A DNA stretch of 21,732 bases from an uncultured Bacilli bacterium (GCA_934096815.1 CAKOMY010000014.1:1-21732), one strand, 5' to 3'. Positions 1 to 8,544 are shown, counted from the stretch's first letter. The notes: generated by a model not told the origin, from the sequence alone. Numbers and translations are program-made.

Positions 1-75
1 TGACTTAAACTCTCTATCATAAACTAAAGGTATAATATTATCAGATATAACTATTGGATATTTAAGTATCTTCAT
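1..75 (-). CDS. 5' end of an unrecognised protein (partial)
   Basis: Only the first 25 codons are inside the window; the gene runs off the left edge. The reading starts at ATG (75..73), begins MKILKYPIVISDNIIP and stays open to base 1. A purine-rich GAGAGGAGA stretch sits directly upstream and serves as ribosome site. The frame is open upstream only to about base 99, where TAA occurs, and holds no other ATG. It follows mutS on the same strand after a terminator, so it is probably a separate transcription unit. The N-terminus does not match MutL, the usual neighbour of mutS. I do not recognise the family. Confidence 0.5.
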   Translation of the reverse strand, partial: MKILKYPIVISDNIIPLVYDREFKS

Positions 76-210
76 TCTCCTCTCTATGCTGGTACTTTTT
101 TAACTACCATCCGTATATATATTTAGTATAAAGGTAATGAATTTACTTGCTTTTTTCTCAACTTTTTTAAAAAACTTAATTATTTTATTAAATTAAGAGG
201 AAAATATAAT

Positions 211-266
211 CAAAATAAAAAATTGTTGAATTTTCATTACTTTATAAATTTAAATATTCAACAATT
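211..266 (-). terminator. Terminator after mutS
   Basis: An 11-bp perfect inverted repeat, AATTGTTGAAT (221-231) with ATTCAACAATT (256-266), encloses a 24-nt AT-rich loop. On the minus strand it is followed by a TTTTTATTTT tract. It lies just after the mutS stop codon and fits rho-independent termination; the long loop makes it weaker than the others here. Confidence 0.6.
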
Positions 267-281
267 CATATTTTATTAAAA

Positions 282-2819
282 TCACTTTATATCCTTAGAT
301 TTGTTCTTTAAGTCAAATAATATTCTTAAAGCATCCATAGGAGTTGTATTTAATGGATCAATTTTGTCTATTTCTTCTTTTAATATGTTTGGTTCTTTTA
401 CTGGTTCTGTAAAATCAAATGAAATTTGTTTACTTCCGCTATCTTTACTATTTGTTTCATATTCTTTAAGCATCTTATTAGCATCATTAATAATGTCTTT
501 TGGCAGTCCTGCTAAATCAGCAACATGAATACCATAACTTTTATCAATTGCTCCATCTTCAATCTTATGTAAAAAGATAAGCTTATTATTATCTAAAGTG
601 GCGCTAACATGAACATTTTTAATGGTAGGATACTCTTCAGTTAAACTAGTTAATTCATGATAATGGGTACTAAATAAAGTTTTACACTTAATGTTTTTAG
701 TAACATATTTTAAAATAGCTCCAGCTAAACTCATACCATCATAAGTTGCAGTACCCCTTCCTAACTCATCAAATAAGATTAACGATTCACTAGTTGCATT
801 TTTAATAGCACTTCTACTTTCTTTCATTTCAACCATAAAAGTAGATTCACCACTAACTAAATCATCACTAGCACCAATTCTAGTAAAGATAGCATCAAAA
901 ATACATAAATTAGCGTAATCAGCAGGAACAAAAGATCCTATTTGAGCCATAATAATTATGATAGCAAGTTGTCTCATATAAGTAGATTTACCACTCATAT
1001 TAGGTCCTGTTATTAAAAGTGTGTTTATATTTTTATCCATATAAATATCATTTTTAACATACTTTCCATTAGTAACTATATTGATTACTGGATGAAAACC
1101 ATTTTTGATATCAACTAACTTATCATGATTAAATATTGGTCTAATTAACTTTTCCTTTTCTGACACTATAGATAAAGAACATAAAGCATCAATTATACCA
1201 ATCTTATTAGCTGTTTCTTTCAAAGAAATAATATCCTTTTTAATTGTTTCCTTTATTTCATTAAATAAATCATATTCAAGTTCAATAATTCTTTCTTCAG
1301 CATTTAATATCATAGCTTCTTTTTCTTTTAATACAGGACTAATAAATCTTTCGCCAGTAGTTAAAGTTTGCTTTCTTTCCCAACCAAATTCTTCTTTAAC
1401 ACGTGATGCTTGCCCTTTACTTATTTCAATGTAGTAACCAAAAACTTTATTATACCCAACTTTTAAATTTTGAATACCAGTTCTTGCTCTTTCTTCTTGT
1501 TCTAAAGTACTTAAAAATTCTTTACCACCACTTCTTATTTTCTTAAGTTCATCTAATTCATTATTGTATCCATCTTTAATTAAATAACCTTCTTTAATTG
1601 TTATAGGTGGTTCTTCATATATAGCTTTATCAAGTAAGTTGTATAATTCTTCATGAGTATTAATTTTAATATCAATATTCATCTTAGTTAAGATATCTTT
1701 TACTTCTGGTAATACCTTTAAACTATTTCTTATTTGTAATGCATCCCTAGCGTTAAAAGAACCACAAGTTAACTTACCACATAATCTTTCTAAATCATAA
1801 ACTTCATATAAACATTTAAGTAAATCACTTCTTAAAATAAATTCTTCATTTAATTTAGTAATAATATCTAAACGTTTATTAATCTCTTCTTCATTCCTTA
1901 AAGGATTAGATACCCATAACTTTAAAGTACGTGATCCCATACTTGTTTTACATCTATCTAAAAACCAAATTAAAGAATACTCTCTTTCTTTTAATCTTAA
2001 GGTTTCAAATAATTCTAAATTTCTAATAGTATGAATATTTAAATTTAAATAATTGCTATTGTTAATTATTTTAACACTTTCAAATAAAGATACATCTTTA
2101 AGTTCTTTAACAATTAAATAATAAAATAAATGTTTAACTCCAATAGTTACTCTCTCATCACTAATATTATCTAGTATTTTTAATTCATTGTCATATAATT
2201 CATCACTATAATTAATATTAACACTATAACTATTTTTAAATATATTAACTATTTTTTCATTAAAATCTTTTTTTAATATTAATTCTTTTATATTTAAAGT
2301 AAGAATTTTATTAACTAAAGCATCATCATTATAATCTAAAAATTCAGCATAAATATCTCCTGTAGAAATATCTGCATAAGTAAGTAAATAAGCGTAACTT
2401 AAATCTATTATACTTGCTAAATAATTAAAATCAAAAGAATCTAAGAAATCTAAATCCACTAAAGTACCTTTAGAAACTACATTTATTACTTCTCTTTTAA
2501 CCATACCTTTAGTTTTTTTAGGATCTTCCATTTGTTCACAGATTGCCACTTTAAATCCTTTATTAACGGCTTTTTCTAAATAAGGTTTAACAGCATGATG
2601 AGGCACCCCACACATAGGAACTCTTTCTTCTAATCCAGCATTTTTACCAGTTAAAGTTAATTCAAGTTCATGAGCACCAGCTTCAGCATCTTCAAAAAAT
2701 AATTCATAAAAATCACCAATACGATAAAATAGTAAAGTATCTTCATAATCTTTTTTAATATCCATATATTGTTTCATCATAGGACTTAAATCTTCATAGT
2801 TTACTTCATTTCTTTTCAT
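282..2819 (-). CDS. mutS: DNA mismatch repair protein MutS
   Basis: An 845-residue protein of normal MutS length that recognises mismatches and small loops as an ATP-controlled clamp. The N-terminal mismatch-binding domain carries the Phe-x-Glu wedge at F37-Y38-E39 in GDFYELF. The ATPase domain has the Walker A loop GPNMSGKST (605-613), Walker B FDE with D684-E685, and the FSTHYHEL signature after it. Near the C-terminus QISFDF (798-803) resembles the beta-clamp-binding peptide of Firmicutes MutS. The start ATG has a modest AGGTG ribosome site 8 nt upstream (2828-2832) and a TATAAT 7 nt further up. A terminator follows the stop. mutL, often adjacent, is not in the window. Confidence 0.97.
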   Translation of the reverse strand: MKRNEVNYEDLSPMMKQYMDIKKDYEDTLLFYRIGDFYELFFEDAEAGAHELELTLTGKNAGLEERVPMCGVPHHAVKPYLEKAVNKGFKVAICEQMEDPKKTKGMVKREVINVVSKGTLVDLDFLDSFDFNYLASIIDLSYAYLLTYADISTGDIYAEFLDYNDDALVNKILTLNIKELILKKDFNEKIVNIFKNSYSVNINYSDELYDNELKILDNISDERVTIGVKHLFYYLIVKELKDVSLFESVKIINNSNYLNLNIHTIRNLELFETLRLKEREYSLIWFLDRCKTSMGSRTLKLWVSNPLRNEEEINKRLDIITKLNEEFILRSDLLKCLYEVYDLERLCGKLTCGSFNARDALQIRNSLKVLPEVKDILTKMNIDIKINTHEELYNLLDKAIYEEPPITIKEGYLIKDGYNNELDELKKIRSGGKEFLSTLEQEERARTGIQNLKVGYNKVFGYYIEISKGQASRVKEEFGWERKQTLTTGERFISPVLKEKEAMILNAEERIIELEYDLFNEIKETIKKDIISLKETANKIGIIDALCSLSIVSEKEKLIRPIFNHDKLVDIKNGFHPVINIVTNGKYVKNDIYMDKNINTLLITGPNMSGKSTYMRQLAIIIIMAQIGSFVPADYANLCIFDAIFTRIGASDDLVSGESTFMVEMKESRSAIKNATSESLILFDELGRGTATYDGMSLAGAILKYVTKNIKCKTLFSTHYHELTSLTEEYPTIKNVHVSATLDNNKLIFLHKIEDGAIDKSYGIHVADLAGLPKDIINDANKMLKEYETNSKDSGSKQISFDFTEPVKEPNILKEEIDKIDPLNTTPMDALRILFDLKNKSKDIK

Positions 2820-2838
2820 TTTTTCTACACCTAGATGT

Positions 2839-2844
2839 ATTATA
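2839..2844 (-). promoter_or_regulatory. Probable -10 box of mutS
   Basis: TATAAT on the minus strand, 19 nt before the mutS ATG and just upstream of its AGGTG ribosome site. No good -35 element is seen at the proper distance, so the call rests on the -10 match and position alone. The 5' leader would be only about 12 nt. Confidence 0.35.
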
Positions 2845-2862
2845 GAATATTTTAGAGAAAAT

Positions 2863-2900
2863 AAAAAGAAAACAATTTCAGTTTTTCAAAAATTGTTTTC
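2863..2900 (-). terminator. Terminator after the YlbL-type protease gene
   Basis: An 11-bp stem, GAAAACAATTT (2868-2878) with AAATTGTTTTC (2890-2900), has an 11-nt loop and is followed on the minus strand by TTTTTATTTT. It lies about 50 bp after the protease stop codon. Confidence 0.75.
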
Positions 2901-2949
2901 GTTAAAAGGTACTAGCCAATAAAAAACGTTGGAGCTAAGCCATGGGGAT

Positions 2950-3960
2950 TTACATTTTCAATTTTTCAATTGCTTCATCAAATGTTGACACATTAATTAT
3001 TGTTATTTTATAATTATATTTTTCTACTAATTCTTTTACTTCATCATAATTATCATTTGGGCAAATAAATATATCTGCTTTTTCTTTAACAGCTGAGGCA
3101 AGTTTATAGTTTATACCACCTATTTCGCCAACATTACCTTCTTTATCTATTGTTCCAGTTCCTACTATTTTTCTTCCTTTAGTTATGTCATCTTTTGTTA
3201 AAGCATTATATATTGATAAAGACATAATTAATCCACCAGATGGGCCTGATTCACTATTTTTTTGACTTATTTTTAAATTATAATCACTACTAATATCTGA
3301 AATAGATATAACTGATATACCAACATACTTTGCATTATCTTTTTCATAAATAGTTGAATTTGTTTCTAAAACTTTATTATTTCTTTGATATTTAATTTTA
3401 ACTTTTTCGTTTATTTTTTTAGTTTTGATATACTCTTTAAATGAATTCATATCTTTAAATTCAATATCATCATAAGAAAATATTTCATCACCTATTTTTA
3501 AGCTGCTATCATTTTGATCTGTTAAATAATAAACAATATAATTTTCTTTATCAATATTATATTTTACATTTGCTTTATTAAACGCTACATATTTTGCGTT
3601 ACTCATTGCTTCTTGATAATCAAGTTTATCTTGTGTATTCAAATCTTCTATAGTTTCATTATTTGGCAACATATCACTATTTTTAACAATTTTCCAATTT
3701 GGCATAATTTTGGAAATTAAATAAATTGGTGTTTTACCTTTCATTGCAGATACATAAGCCATATTAAAAGATCCATTAGTTTTATTTAAATTATCTCCTG
3801 ATATTCTTGTATCAACATTAACAATTCCACCTGGTTTATATATAGTATAACCTGTGTCATAAAAACAAAACACCACGAATATGATTAAAAAGATTAATTC
3901 ATAGAGATTTATACCAATGTATTTATTATAAAATTTTTTTATCTTATCTATTTTTTTCAT
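2950..3960 (-). CDS. ylbL: YlbL-type membrane-anchored PDZ/Lon-like (S16) protease
   Basis: A 336-residue protein close in length to Bacillus YlbL (about 340). One N-terminal transmembrane segment (about 19-37) is followed by the YKPG stretch typical of this family, placing the rest outside the cell. A PDZ-like domain lies at about 145-200. The C-terminal Lon-type domain has the catalytic Ser241 in SGPSGGL and Lys286 in GGINYKLASA, the Ser-Lys dyad of family S16; the GTGTID motif lies between. Relatives include Streptococcus SepM, which trims a competence peptide; the substrate here is unknown. It is divergent from the YlbJ homologue, separated by 31 bp. In B. subtilis ylbJ and ylbL are also near each other. 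The ATG has no ribosome site; see the -10 box at 3967. Confidence 0.88.
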   Translation of the reverse strand: MKKIDKIKKFYNKYIGINLYELIFLIIFVVFCFYDTGYTIYKPGGIVNVDTRISGDNLNKTNGSFNMAYVSAMKGKTPIYLISKIMPNWKIVKNSDMLPNNETIEDLNTQDKLDYQEAMSNAKYVAFNKANVKYNIDKENYIVYYLTDQNDSSLKIGDEIFSYDDIEFKDMNSFKEYIKTKKINEKVKIKYQRNNKVLETNSTIYEKDNAKYVGISVISISDISSDYNLKISQKNSESGPSGGLIMSLSIYNALTKDDITKGRKIVGTGTIDKEGNVGEIGGINYKLASAVKEKADIFICPNDNYDEVKELVEKYNYKITIINVSTFDEAIEKLKM

Positions 3961-3966
3961 AATTAA

Positions 3967-3975
3967 ATTATATCA
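3967..3975 (-). promoter_or_regulatory. Extended -10 box directly before the ylbL start
   Basis: TGATATAAT on the minus strand is a perfect extended -10 (TG-n-TATAAT). Only six bases separate it from the ATG at 3960, and no Shine-Dalgarno sequence is visible. If used, transcription would start at or within a base or two of the start codon, giving a leaderless mRNA. The -35 position (TCATAT) is poor, as extended -10 promoters tolerate. Confidence 0.45.
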
Positions 3976-3991
3976 CTATTAAGGAGAAAAT

Positions 3992-4858
3992 ATGAAGAAT
4001 ATTTTTAAAATTTTACTTGTATTATTTATTTTATTTTTATTATTTACAAATAGAGAAATTCTTATTTATAGTACACTACAATCATTTGATTTATTTAATA
4101 AAGCAATATTTCCAAGTATTTTTCCTATAATGATATTAAGTGATTTTATATTAAGCACTAAACTTATCAATGTTTTAAGTAATTCTTTAGGCATCTTATT
4201 TTCTAAAATATTTAAAGTAAATAAATGTTCAATATATCCTTTTATTATGTCATGTTTAAGTGGAACTCCAAGTAACGCAAAATATATTAATGACCTGTTG
4301 GAAAATAAATCTATTGATGTTAAAGAAGCTGAAAAATTATTATCTATGTGTATGCTATATAATCCATTATTAATAATATCTTTAACTAAATATTTAGAAT
4401 TTAAAGATTCTATCTTAATAATTGTTATTAATATTATTATTAATTTAATTATAGGACTAATAAATCGTAATTATAAAATTGAGATTAAAAATGAAGTTAT
4501 CAAAAATAAAAAGTTTAGTTTAGTTAATTCAATAAATAATAGTATTAATACTTTGTTATCTATATTAGGAATTGTCGTTCTTTTTAATATCTTAAATAAT
4601 TTACTTCCAATTAAACATCCATTAATAACAGGAATATTTGAAATAACAAATGGTTTAAATTTAGTTGGAAATGTTATTTCATCTTATAAAAATAAAATTA
4701 TTTATACGGGAATACTTCTTAGTTTTGGTGGGTTATCTATAATTACACAAATAAAAAGTATTTTCAAAAATGAAAATACTTTTAACTATACTTTATTTTA
4801 TAAATCTAGAATTATTCATTTGATATTATTTGTTTTATTAATATTCATTTTCTTCTAA
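3992..4858 (+). CDS. ylbJ: YlbJ-like integral membrane protein
   Basis: A 288-residue, very hydrophobic protein with about eight membrane segments. It carries the features of the YlbJ family (nucleoside-transporter/gate fold): PSIFPIMILSDFIL near residue 41, the CLSGTPSNAKYINDL block with its conserved G-x-P-S-x-A-K, then MCMLYNPLLI. In the second half it has FEITNG and SFGGLSIITQIKSI. Bacillus YlbJ is about 400 residues, so this is a compact version but both halves are present. YlbJ is a sporulation-associated membrane protein in Bacillus; the transported compound, if any, is unknown. AAGGAG (3981-3986) gives a good ribosome site. The last 21 bases overlap the convergent pilin-like gene. Confidence 0.8.
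   Translation: MKNIFKILLVLFILFLLFTNREILIYSTLQSFDLFNKAIFPSIFPIMILSDFILSTKLINVLSNSLGILFSKIFKVNKCSIYPFIMSCLSGTPSNAKYINDLLENKSIDVKEAEKLLSMCMLYNPLLIISLTKYLEFKDSILIIVINIIINLIIGLINRNYKIEIKNEVIKNKKFSLVNSINNSINTLLSILGIVVLFNILNNLLPIKHPLITGIFEITNGLNLVGNVISSYKNKIIYTGILLSFGGLSIITQIKSIFKNENTFNYTLFYKSRIIHLILFVLLIFIFF
4752..4783 (-). terminator. Terminator of the ftsW-pilin operon, inside the ylbJ coding region
   Basis: A 13-bp perfect stem, AAAAGTATTTTCA (4754-4766) with TGAAAATACTTTT (4771-4783), has a 4-nt loop. On the minus strand it ends in TTTTTATTTG, a good T tract. It lies 55 bp after the stop of the pilin-like gene but inside the sense-coding 3' end of the convergent ylbJ homologue, where it encodes part of IKSIFKNENTF. 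Confidence 0.75.
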
Positions 4859-6586
4859 ATAAATTTTATAAGGATTATCTTTTGTTCCGTCTCCTTCATT
4901 TCTTAATATTTTAGTATCGGCTTTTAAATATAGGCTTGGATAAACGTCATAAGCACTGCTATAAACCTCTTTATTAGTACTTACTCCAGATGCAGTACCT
5001 GGCACAACCCATACCTGTGATGTACTATCACTATTATATGTAATAGTCCAGTAATCTACTGATTTAAAAAGCCAATTTTGCTTTGTACATTCTTTATTAT
5101 TTAACCTTTCACAAGCAGCATCTTCTGATGCAAATGCATAATCAGTTGGATATATTAGTCCGATTTTGCCAGTCCAAGTTATTGGTCTACCTGCACGGAC
5201 ATTTTCACGCTCCTTAGCATACATTCCGTTGATAGGTTTATTTATATCATTAATTGAAATATTATTACTATTCCATCCACCTATATTCCATACTACAGAT
5301 TCTATTAAAGTTTGATATTCCTTCTTAATGTTATTATTATAATTATATACTGCAGTTGATATTGAACCTTTTGTACATTTACTATGCCACAATAAATTAT
5401 CATTATTAGGATTTAAAGATAAGTAATCATTATTTAATTCTTGCATTAGTTTTGATGTGGACCAATCATTACTTCCGGAACATTTATTTTTTTCAATTGC
5501 TGGATTCCATGAATATTTTCCTAATGAATCTTCTCTAACTATTTTTACTAAATCAAGCTGATTATTTTCCATATTGGTAACTTTAAAAACACCTATTATT
5601 CTCCATAACTCTTTGTTATTGCCAAATTCAATATAATTATTGGGATTAATTCCTTTGAATCTAATATTTGTATCATTGGTATTATCTCTTATTAGTCCTA
5701 TTTCACTTGCAATTGGATTATTTTGTGGTACTTTATTGTCAATTATATCTATTAAATATTCATTAATCTTCATTGGTTTTTCTTTTATATTTATATATAT
5801 TGTTACATCTGTTTCTGGCATTGTAAAGCTAAATTCATAATTATCATTTATTTCGTTTATTTCGTTGCATACATTTTTATTACACACTATGTTGTCAATT
5901 TCATATAAATAATCATTAAAACCAAATTTAACGTAAACTTTTTCGCCTTTGTCATAAGTTCCAGCACCTGTTATATAATAAGCAAGACCATCTTTATTTA
6001 TAATAGTTACGCTATTAGTTGTACTATTTGCATAATTAATAACAAGATTAGTACTAATATTATAATCTTTAATAGGAATATCTATGTTTAAACTATAACC
6101 TTTTTCATTTTGTTCTTTATTTATTGATATATTTAAATCTTTTTGAGGCTCGACAGATATTTCTCTAACTGTTTGAGTTTCAACAATATTACCTTTTCCT
6201 CTTTTATAGGCCAAAAAATATTTTTTATCATTAGTATAATATAAAATATAGCCTTCATTATTTTTTACATTTTCATCATTATATATTAATTTAACACAGT
6301 GAATATTTTCCGCAGAATTGGGAACAATATTATTTTTATCATTATTATCAAAATTACAATTTGTCGTAGGATTATCATTTATTGTTTCATTTAGTCCGAA
6401 TGAATTTAAATCCTTTTCTACTTCTCTAGTTATTATTGCAGTTGTTATTAATAAATTTGTTTTAGTATTTTGTCTATCATTGGCTTTTTTTATTGTCAAA
6501 ACAACTTGAAATAAAAATACCATAACAATTGATATTAATCCAATACTTACTATAATTTCTACCAATGTTAGTCCTTTTTTATTCAT
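4838..6586 (-). CDS. Large secreted protein with prepilin-type signal and ELWRIIG-domain
   Basis: 582 residues. The N-terminus MNKKG|LTLVE plus a hydrophobic stretch to about residue 30 is a class III (type IV prepilin) signal: cleavage after G5, conserved E10 in the mature protein. Residues 193-268 look like a divergent InlB-type beta repeat (GAGTYDKGEKVYV ... FSFTMPETDVTIYI). From about 272 to the end is a Trp/Asn-rich globular domain with ELWRIIG, ELNNDYLSLNP, WNIGG, TWTGKIGLIYPTDYAFAS and GDGTKDNPYKIYL. The same domain recurs in the gene at the right edge. It starts 2 bp after the ftsW stop, its AAGGAGAA ribosome site lying inside the last ftsW codons, so the two are translationally coupled. 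It is probably a pseudopilin-like surface or adhesion protein; no pilus assembly or prepilin peptidase genes are in the window. Confidence 0.8.
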   Translation of the reverse strand: MNKKGLTLVEIIVSIGLISIVMVFLFQVVLTIKKANDRQNTKTNLLITTAIITREVEKDLNSFGLNETINDNPTTNCNFDNNDKNNIVPNSAENIHCVKLIYNDENVKNNEGYILYYTNDKKYFLAYKRGKGNIVETQTVREISVEPQKDLNISINKEQNEKGYSLNIDIPIKDYNISTNLVINYANSTTNSVTIINKDGLAYYITGAGTYDKGEKVYVKFGFNDYLYEIDNIVCNKNVCNEINEINDNYEFSFTMPETDVTIYINIKEKPMKINEYLIDIIDNKVPQNNPIASEIGLIRDNTNDTNIRFKGINPNNYIEFGNNKELWRIIGVFKVTNMENNQLDLVKIVREDSLGKYSWNPAIEKNKCSGSNDWSTSKLMQELNNDYLSLNPNNDNLLWHSKCTKGSISTAVYNYNNNIKKEYQTLIESVVWNIGGWNSNNISINDINKPINGMYAKERENVRAGRPITWTGKIGLIYPTDYAFASEDAACERLNNKECTKQNWLFKSVDYWTITYNSDSTSQVWVVPGTASGVSTNKEVYSSAYDVYPSLYLKADTKILRNEGDGTKDNPYKIYLEENEY

Positions 6587-6588
6587 AA

Positions 6589-7743
6589 TTATATTCTCCT
6601 TATTGCTAAATTTTCTTTATTAATATTTGTTTCAATCGCTATTCTCTCGTTAACGAACATTAAAAATAAGACGTTCATCAAAAATGACCCACCATATGAT
6701 AAAAACGGAACTGGAACACCTGTTAATGGTATTAATGCAAGTATTCCTAGAAAATTAACTGCTAAATGAAGTATTATATAGCAAAATGTACCGTAGGCTA
6801 TGATTGTGCCTCTAATAGTTGAAGATTCTCTAGATATTTTTAATAATCTAAATAGCAATAAAATATACATTAATATTACAATTGAAGCACCTGATACGCC
6901 TATTTCTTCAACAATTATTGGAAATATAAAATCGGTATGAGCCTCTGGTAAATATAAATATTTTTGAGTTGAATTTCCCAGTCCTTTACCAAACAAACCA
7001 CCATTAGAAATGGCAATAAATCCATTACATACTTGATATCCTGTTTTTTCTGTATACCTTGTACATGGTGATTTAAAATTCAAACGATCTGCTTGTTCTT
7101 TTGTTAATAAATTACCTGATAACGCAACGAATAAAACTAAAACACATATTGTTATTACACCAGATGTTTTAAAAAAATTATAAGCTTTTGTTTTAATTGG
7201 TAAATAAAGTATTAATAATCCAAAGATGCCAGCAATAATTATAGCTGTTCCTAAATCAGGCTGAATTGCTACAAGTCCTATTCCTATAACACTTAAAATT
7301 ATAGGCCACATTACCCTTTTATTATCAAAATCTTTTTTTTGAATTAATTTTTCAAAATAAACTCCAAAATATAAAATCATTGCTGATTTAAAAAATTCAC
7401 TTGGTTGAACTCTTACAGGTCCAATTTGAAACCATGATTTAGCACTATTGGTAATTGTTCCATAAGGAAATATTAAAGCTAAAATAAGTAAAATTAAAAA
7501 GAAATAACTTTTAGCTAATATTTTATATTTACTTGTTGGAATTCTTAAGATAAAGAATATACCTACAAACCACATACCAATGGCAATAAAGGCTTGACGT
7601 TTAAAAAAATATGTTTCTTCTACTTTATTATATAGTACCGCAGAAATTGAAGACGCACTAAAAACCATTACTAATCCAAAAATAGTAAAGACTAATATTA
7701 AAAGTAATAATTTTTTATCTAATTTATTAAATATTTTTTTCAT
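6589..7743 (-). CDS. ftsW: FtsW/RodA/SpoVE-family peptidoglycan glycosyltransferase, FtsW-like
   Basis: A 384-residue polytopic membrane protein of the SEDS family, which polymerises lipid II into glycan strands with a partner class B PBP. Diagnostic blocks are GLVMVFSASS (23-32), KSWFQIGPVRVQPSEFFK (102-119), AIQPDLGTAI (159-168), GKGLGNSTQKYLYLPEAHTD and the C-terminal TGVPVPFLSYGGS (341-353). Asp271 in PEAHTDFIF corresponds to the conserved catalytic-loop aspartate of FtsW/RodA. The N-terminal VFSASS pattern favours FtsW over RodA, but the two are hard to separate by eye. The gene is first in a two-gene operon with the prepilin-type protein. A terminator of the preceding gene and a possible extended -10 lie just upstream. 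Confidence 0.9.
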   Translation of the reverse strand: MKKIFNKLDKKLLLLILVFTIFGLVMVFSASSISAVLYNKVEETYFFKRQAFIAIGMWFVGIFFILRIPTSKYKILAKSYFFLILLILALIFPYGTITNSAKSWFQIGPVRVQPSEFFKSAMILYFGVYFEKLIQKKDFDNKRVMWPIILSVIGIGLVAIQPDLGTAIIIAGIFGLLILYLPIKTKAYNFFKTSGVITICVLVLFVALSGNLLTKEQADRLNFKSPCTRYTEKTGYQVCNGFIAISNGGLFGKGLGNSTQKYLYLPEAHTDFIFPIIVEEIGVSGASIVILMYILLLFRLLKISRESSTIRGTIIAYGTFCYIILHLAVNFLGILALIPLTGVPVPFLSYGGSFLMNVLFLMFVNERIAIETNINKENLAIRRI

Positions 7744-7761
7744 ATCTTACCTACTATAAAT

Positions 7762-7770
7762 ATTTTAACA
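7762..7770 (-). promoter_or_regulatory. Possible extended -10 of the ftsW operon
   Basis: TGTTAAAAT on the minus strand, 19 nt before the ftsW ATG, between the upstream terminator and the gene. It is one mismatch from TG-n-TATAAT. No convincing -35 is seen, because the expected place is inside the terminator stem. Weak call. Confidence 0.3.
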
Positions 7771-7771
7771 C

Positions 7772-7797
7772 AAAAAAACTTGTAAATAAATACAAGT
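7772..7797 (-). terminator. Terminator after the two-TM hypothetical gene
   Basis: A 7-bp stem ACTTGTA/TACAAGT (7778-7797) with a 6-nt loop is followed on the minus strand by seven T. It separates the hypothetical gene 7816-8517 from ftsW. Confidence 0.8.
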
Positions 7798-7815
7798 ATT
7801 TTAAATAATTTTATC

Positions 7816-8517
7816 TTATTTTCTTGGTTTAGAAAATTTACCAACATACTCTTCATGACTTGGTTCTGTATAATTTTCAAAATTTTTTGGTTCGTATGTA
7901 AAATTTTCCGGTTGATATTCTAATTTTGATTCGTTAATTAATTTTAAATTATTTGATATTTTCTCTAAATCTTTTAATGAAAATTCATCAATTGTATTAA
8001 TATTTAAAGTAGATACTTTACTTTTAATTCCATTATATAATTCGTATAATTTTGATTCAGGTAAATGTTCTATGGCTTCTTTTATTTCTAAATATAAATG
8101 ATATTTTTCTATATCATCCATTTCTTTAGATGTTTTCTTTTGACATCTTAGGGTATCTATAAGTATAAACAACCATCCTGTACCAAGACAACTAAGAACT
8201 ACTCTCGATACTATTCCAAATTCAGCTTCAAGAAACGCATAAGTTGCTACAATTTCACTAATAGTAAACATTGAAGTTCCTATAAAAATCTCCCCTTGTT
8301 TTTCTTTTAATTTTGCATCCATATAAGCACTATATAAATCACTTTCTCTATGCTTTGCTTGTTTTAACATCTCATTTACAATAATCATTTCATTTTCTTT
8401 AGTGTATGGAAATACTTTTAAATTACCATCTAAGTAAGTAACTATAATACTATTATTTAGTATTTTATATCCTTTTATGGTTTCTTCTTTCTTTATTCCT
8501 TCAATTTCATATTTCAT
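7816..8517 (-). CDS. Two-TM hypothetical protein
   Basis: A 233-residue protein that I do not recognise. The first 70 residues look soluble and partly beta (NNSIIVTYLDGNLKVFPYTK), followed by a charged helix. Two adjacent hydrophobic segments (about 77-97 and 101-121) form a hairpin, so both ends face the same side. A helical region (130-195) and a Pro/Tyr/Glu-rich tail with near-repeats YQPENF and YEPKNF (201-213) follow. The ATG has a strong AAGGGGGAT ribosome site and a near-perfect promoter upstream, and a terminator follows, so it is a monocistronic unit. The frame and signals make it a real gene; its role is unknown. Confidence 0.75.
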   Translation of the reverse strand: MKYEIEGIKKEETIKGYKILNNSIIVTYLDGNLKVFPYTKENEMIIVNEMLKQAKHRESDLYSAYMDAKLKEKQGEIFIGTSMFTISEIVATYAFLEAEFGIVSRVVLSCLGTGWLFILIDTLRCQKKTSKEMDDIEKYHLYLEIKEAIEHLPESKLYELYNGIKSKVSTLNINTIDEFSLKDLEKISNNLKLINESKLEYQPENFTYEPKNFENYTEPSHEEYVGKFSKPRK

Positions 8518-8544
8518 TTTATTTATCCCCCTTAAGTTGCTTGT

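Noticed and set aside
88..112. TGGTA/TACCA stem in the leader of the gene at the left edge.
   Set aside because: Only 5 bp and no known regulatory motif; the gene itself is unidentified, so no role can be argued.
301..528. Open reading frame on the plus strand inside mutS.
   Set aside because: It is the shadow of a well-supported minus-strand gene, with no ribosome site and a composition expected by chance.
2901..2949. A locally GC-richer stretch (GGAGCTAAGCCATGG) after the protease gene, with a weak CCAA/TTGG pairing.
   Set aside because: The possible stem is short and bulged, and no riboswitch, tRNA or small-RNA signature can be read; it may just be the 3' untranslated region.
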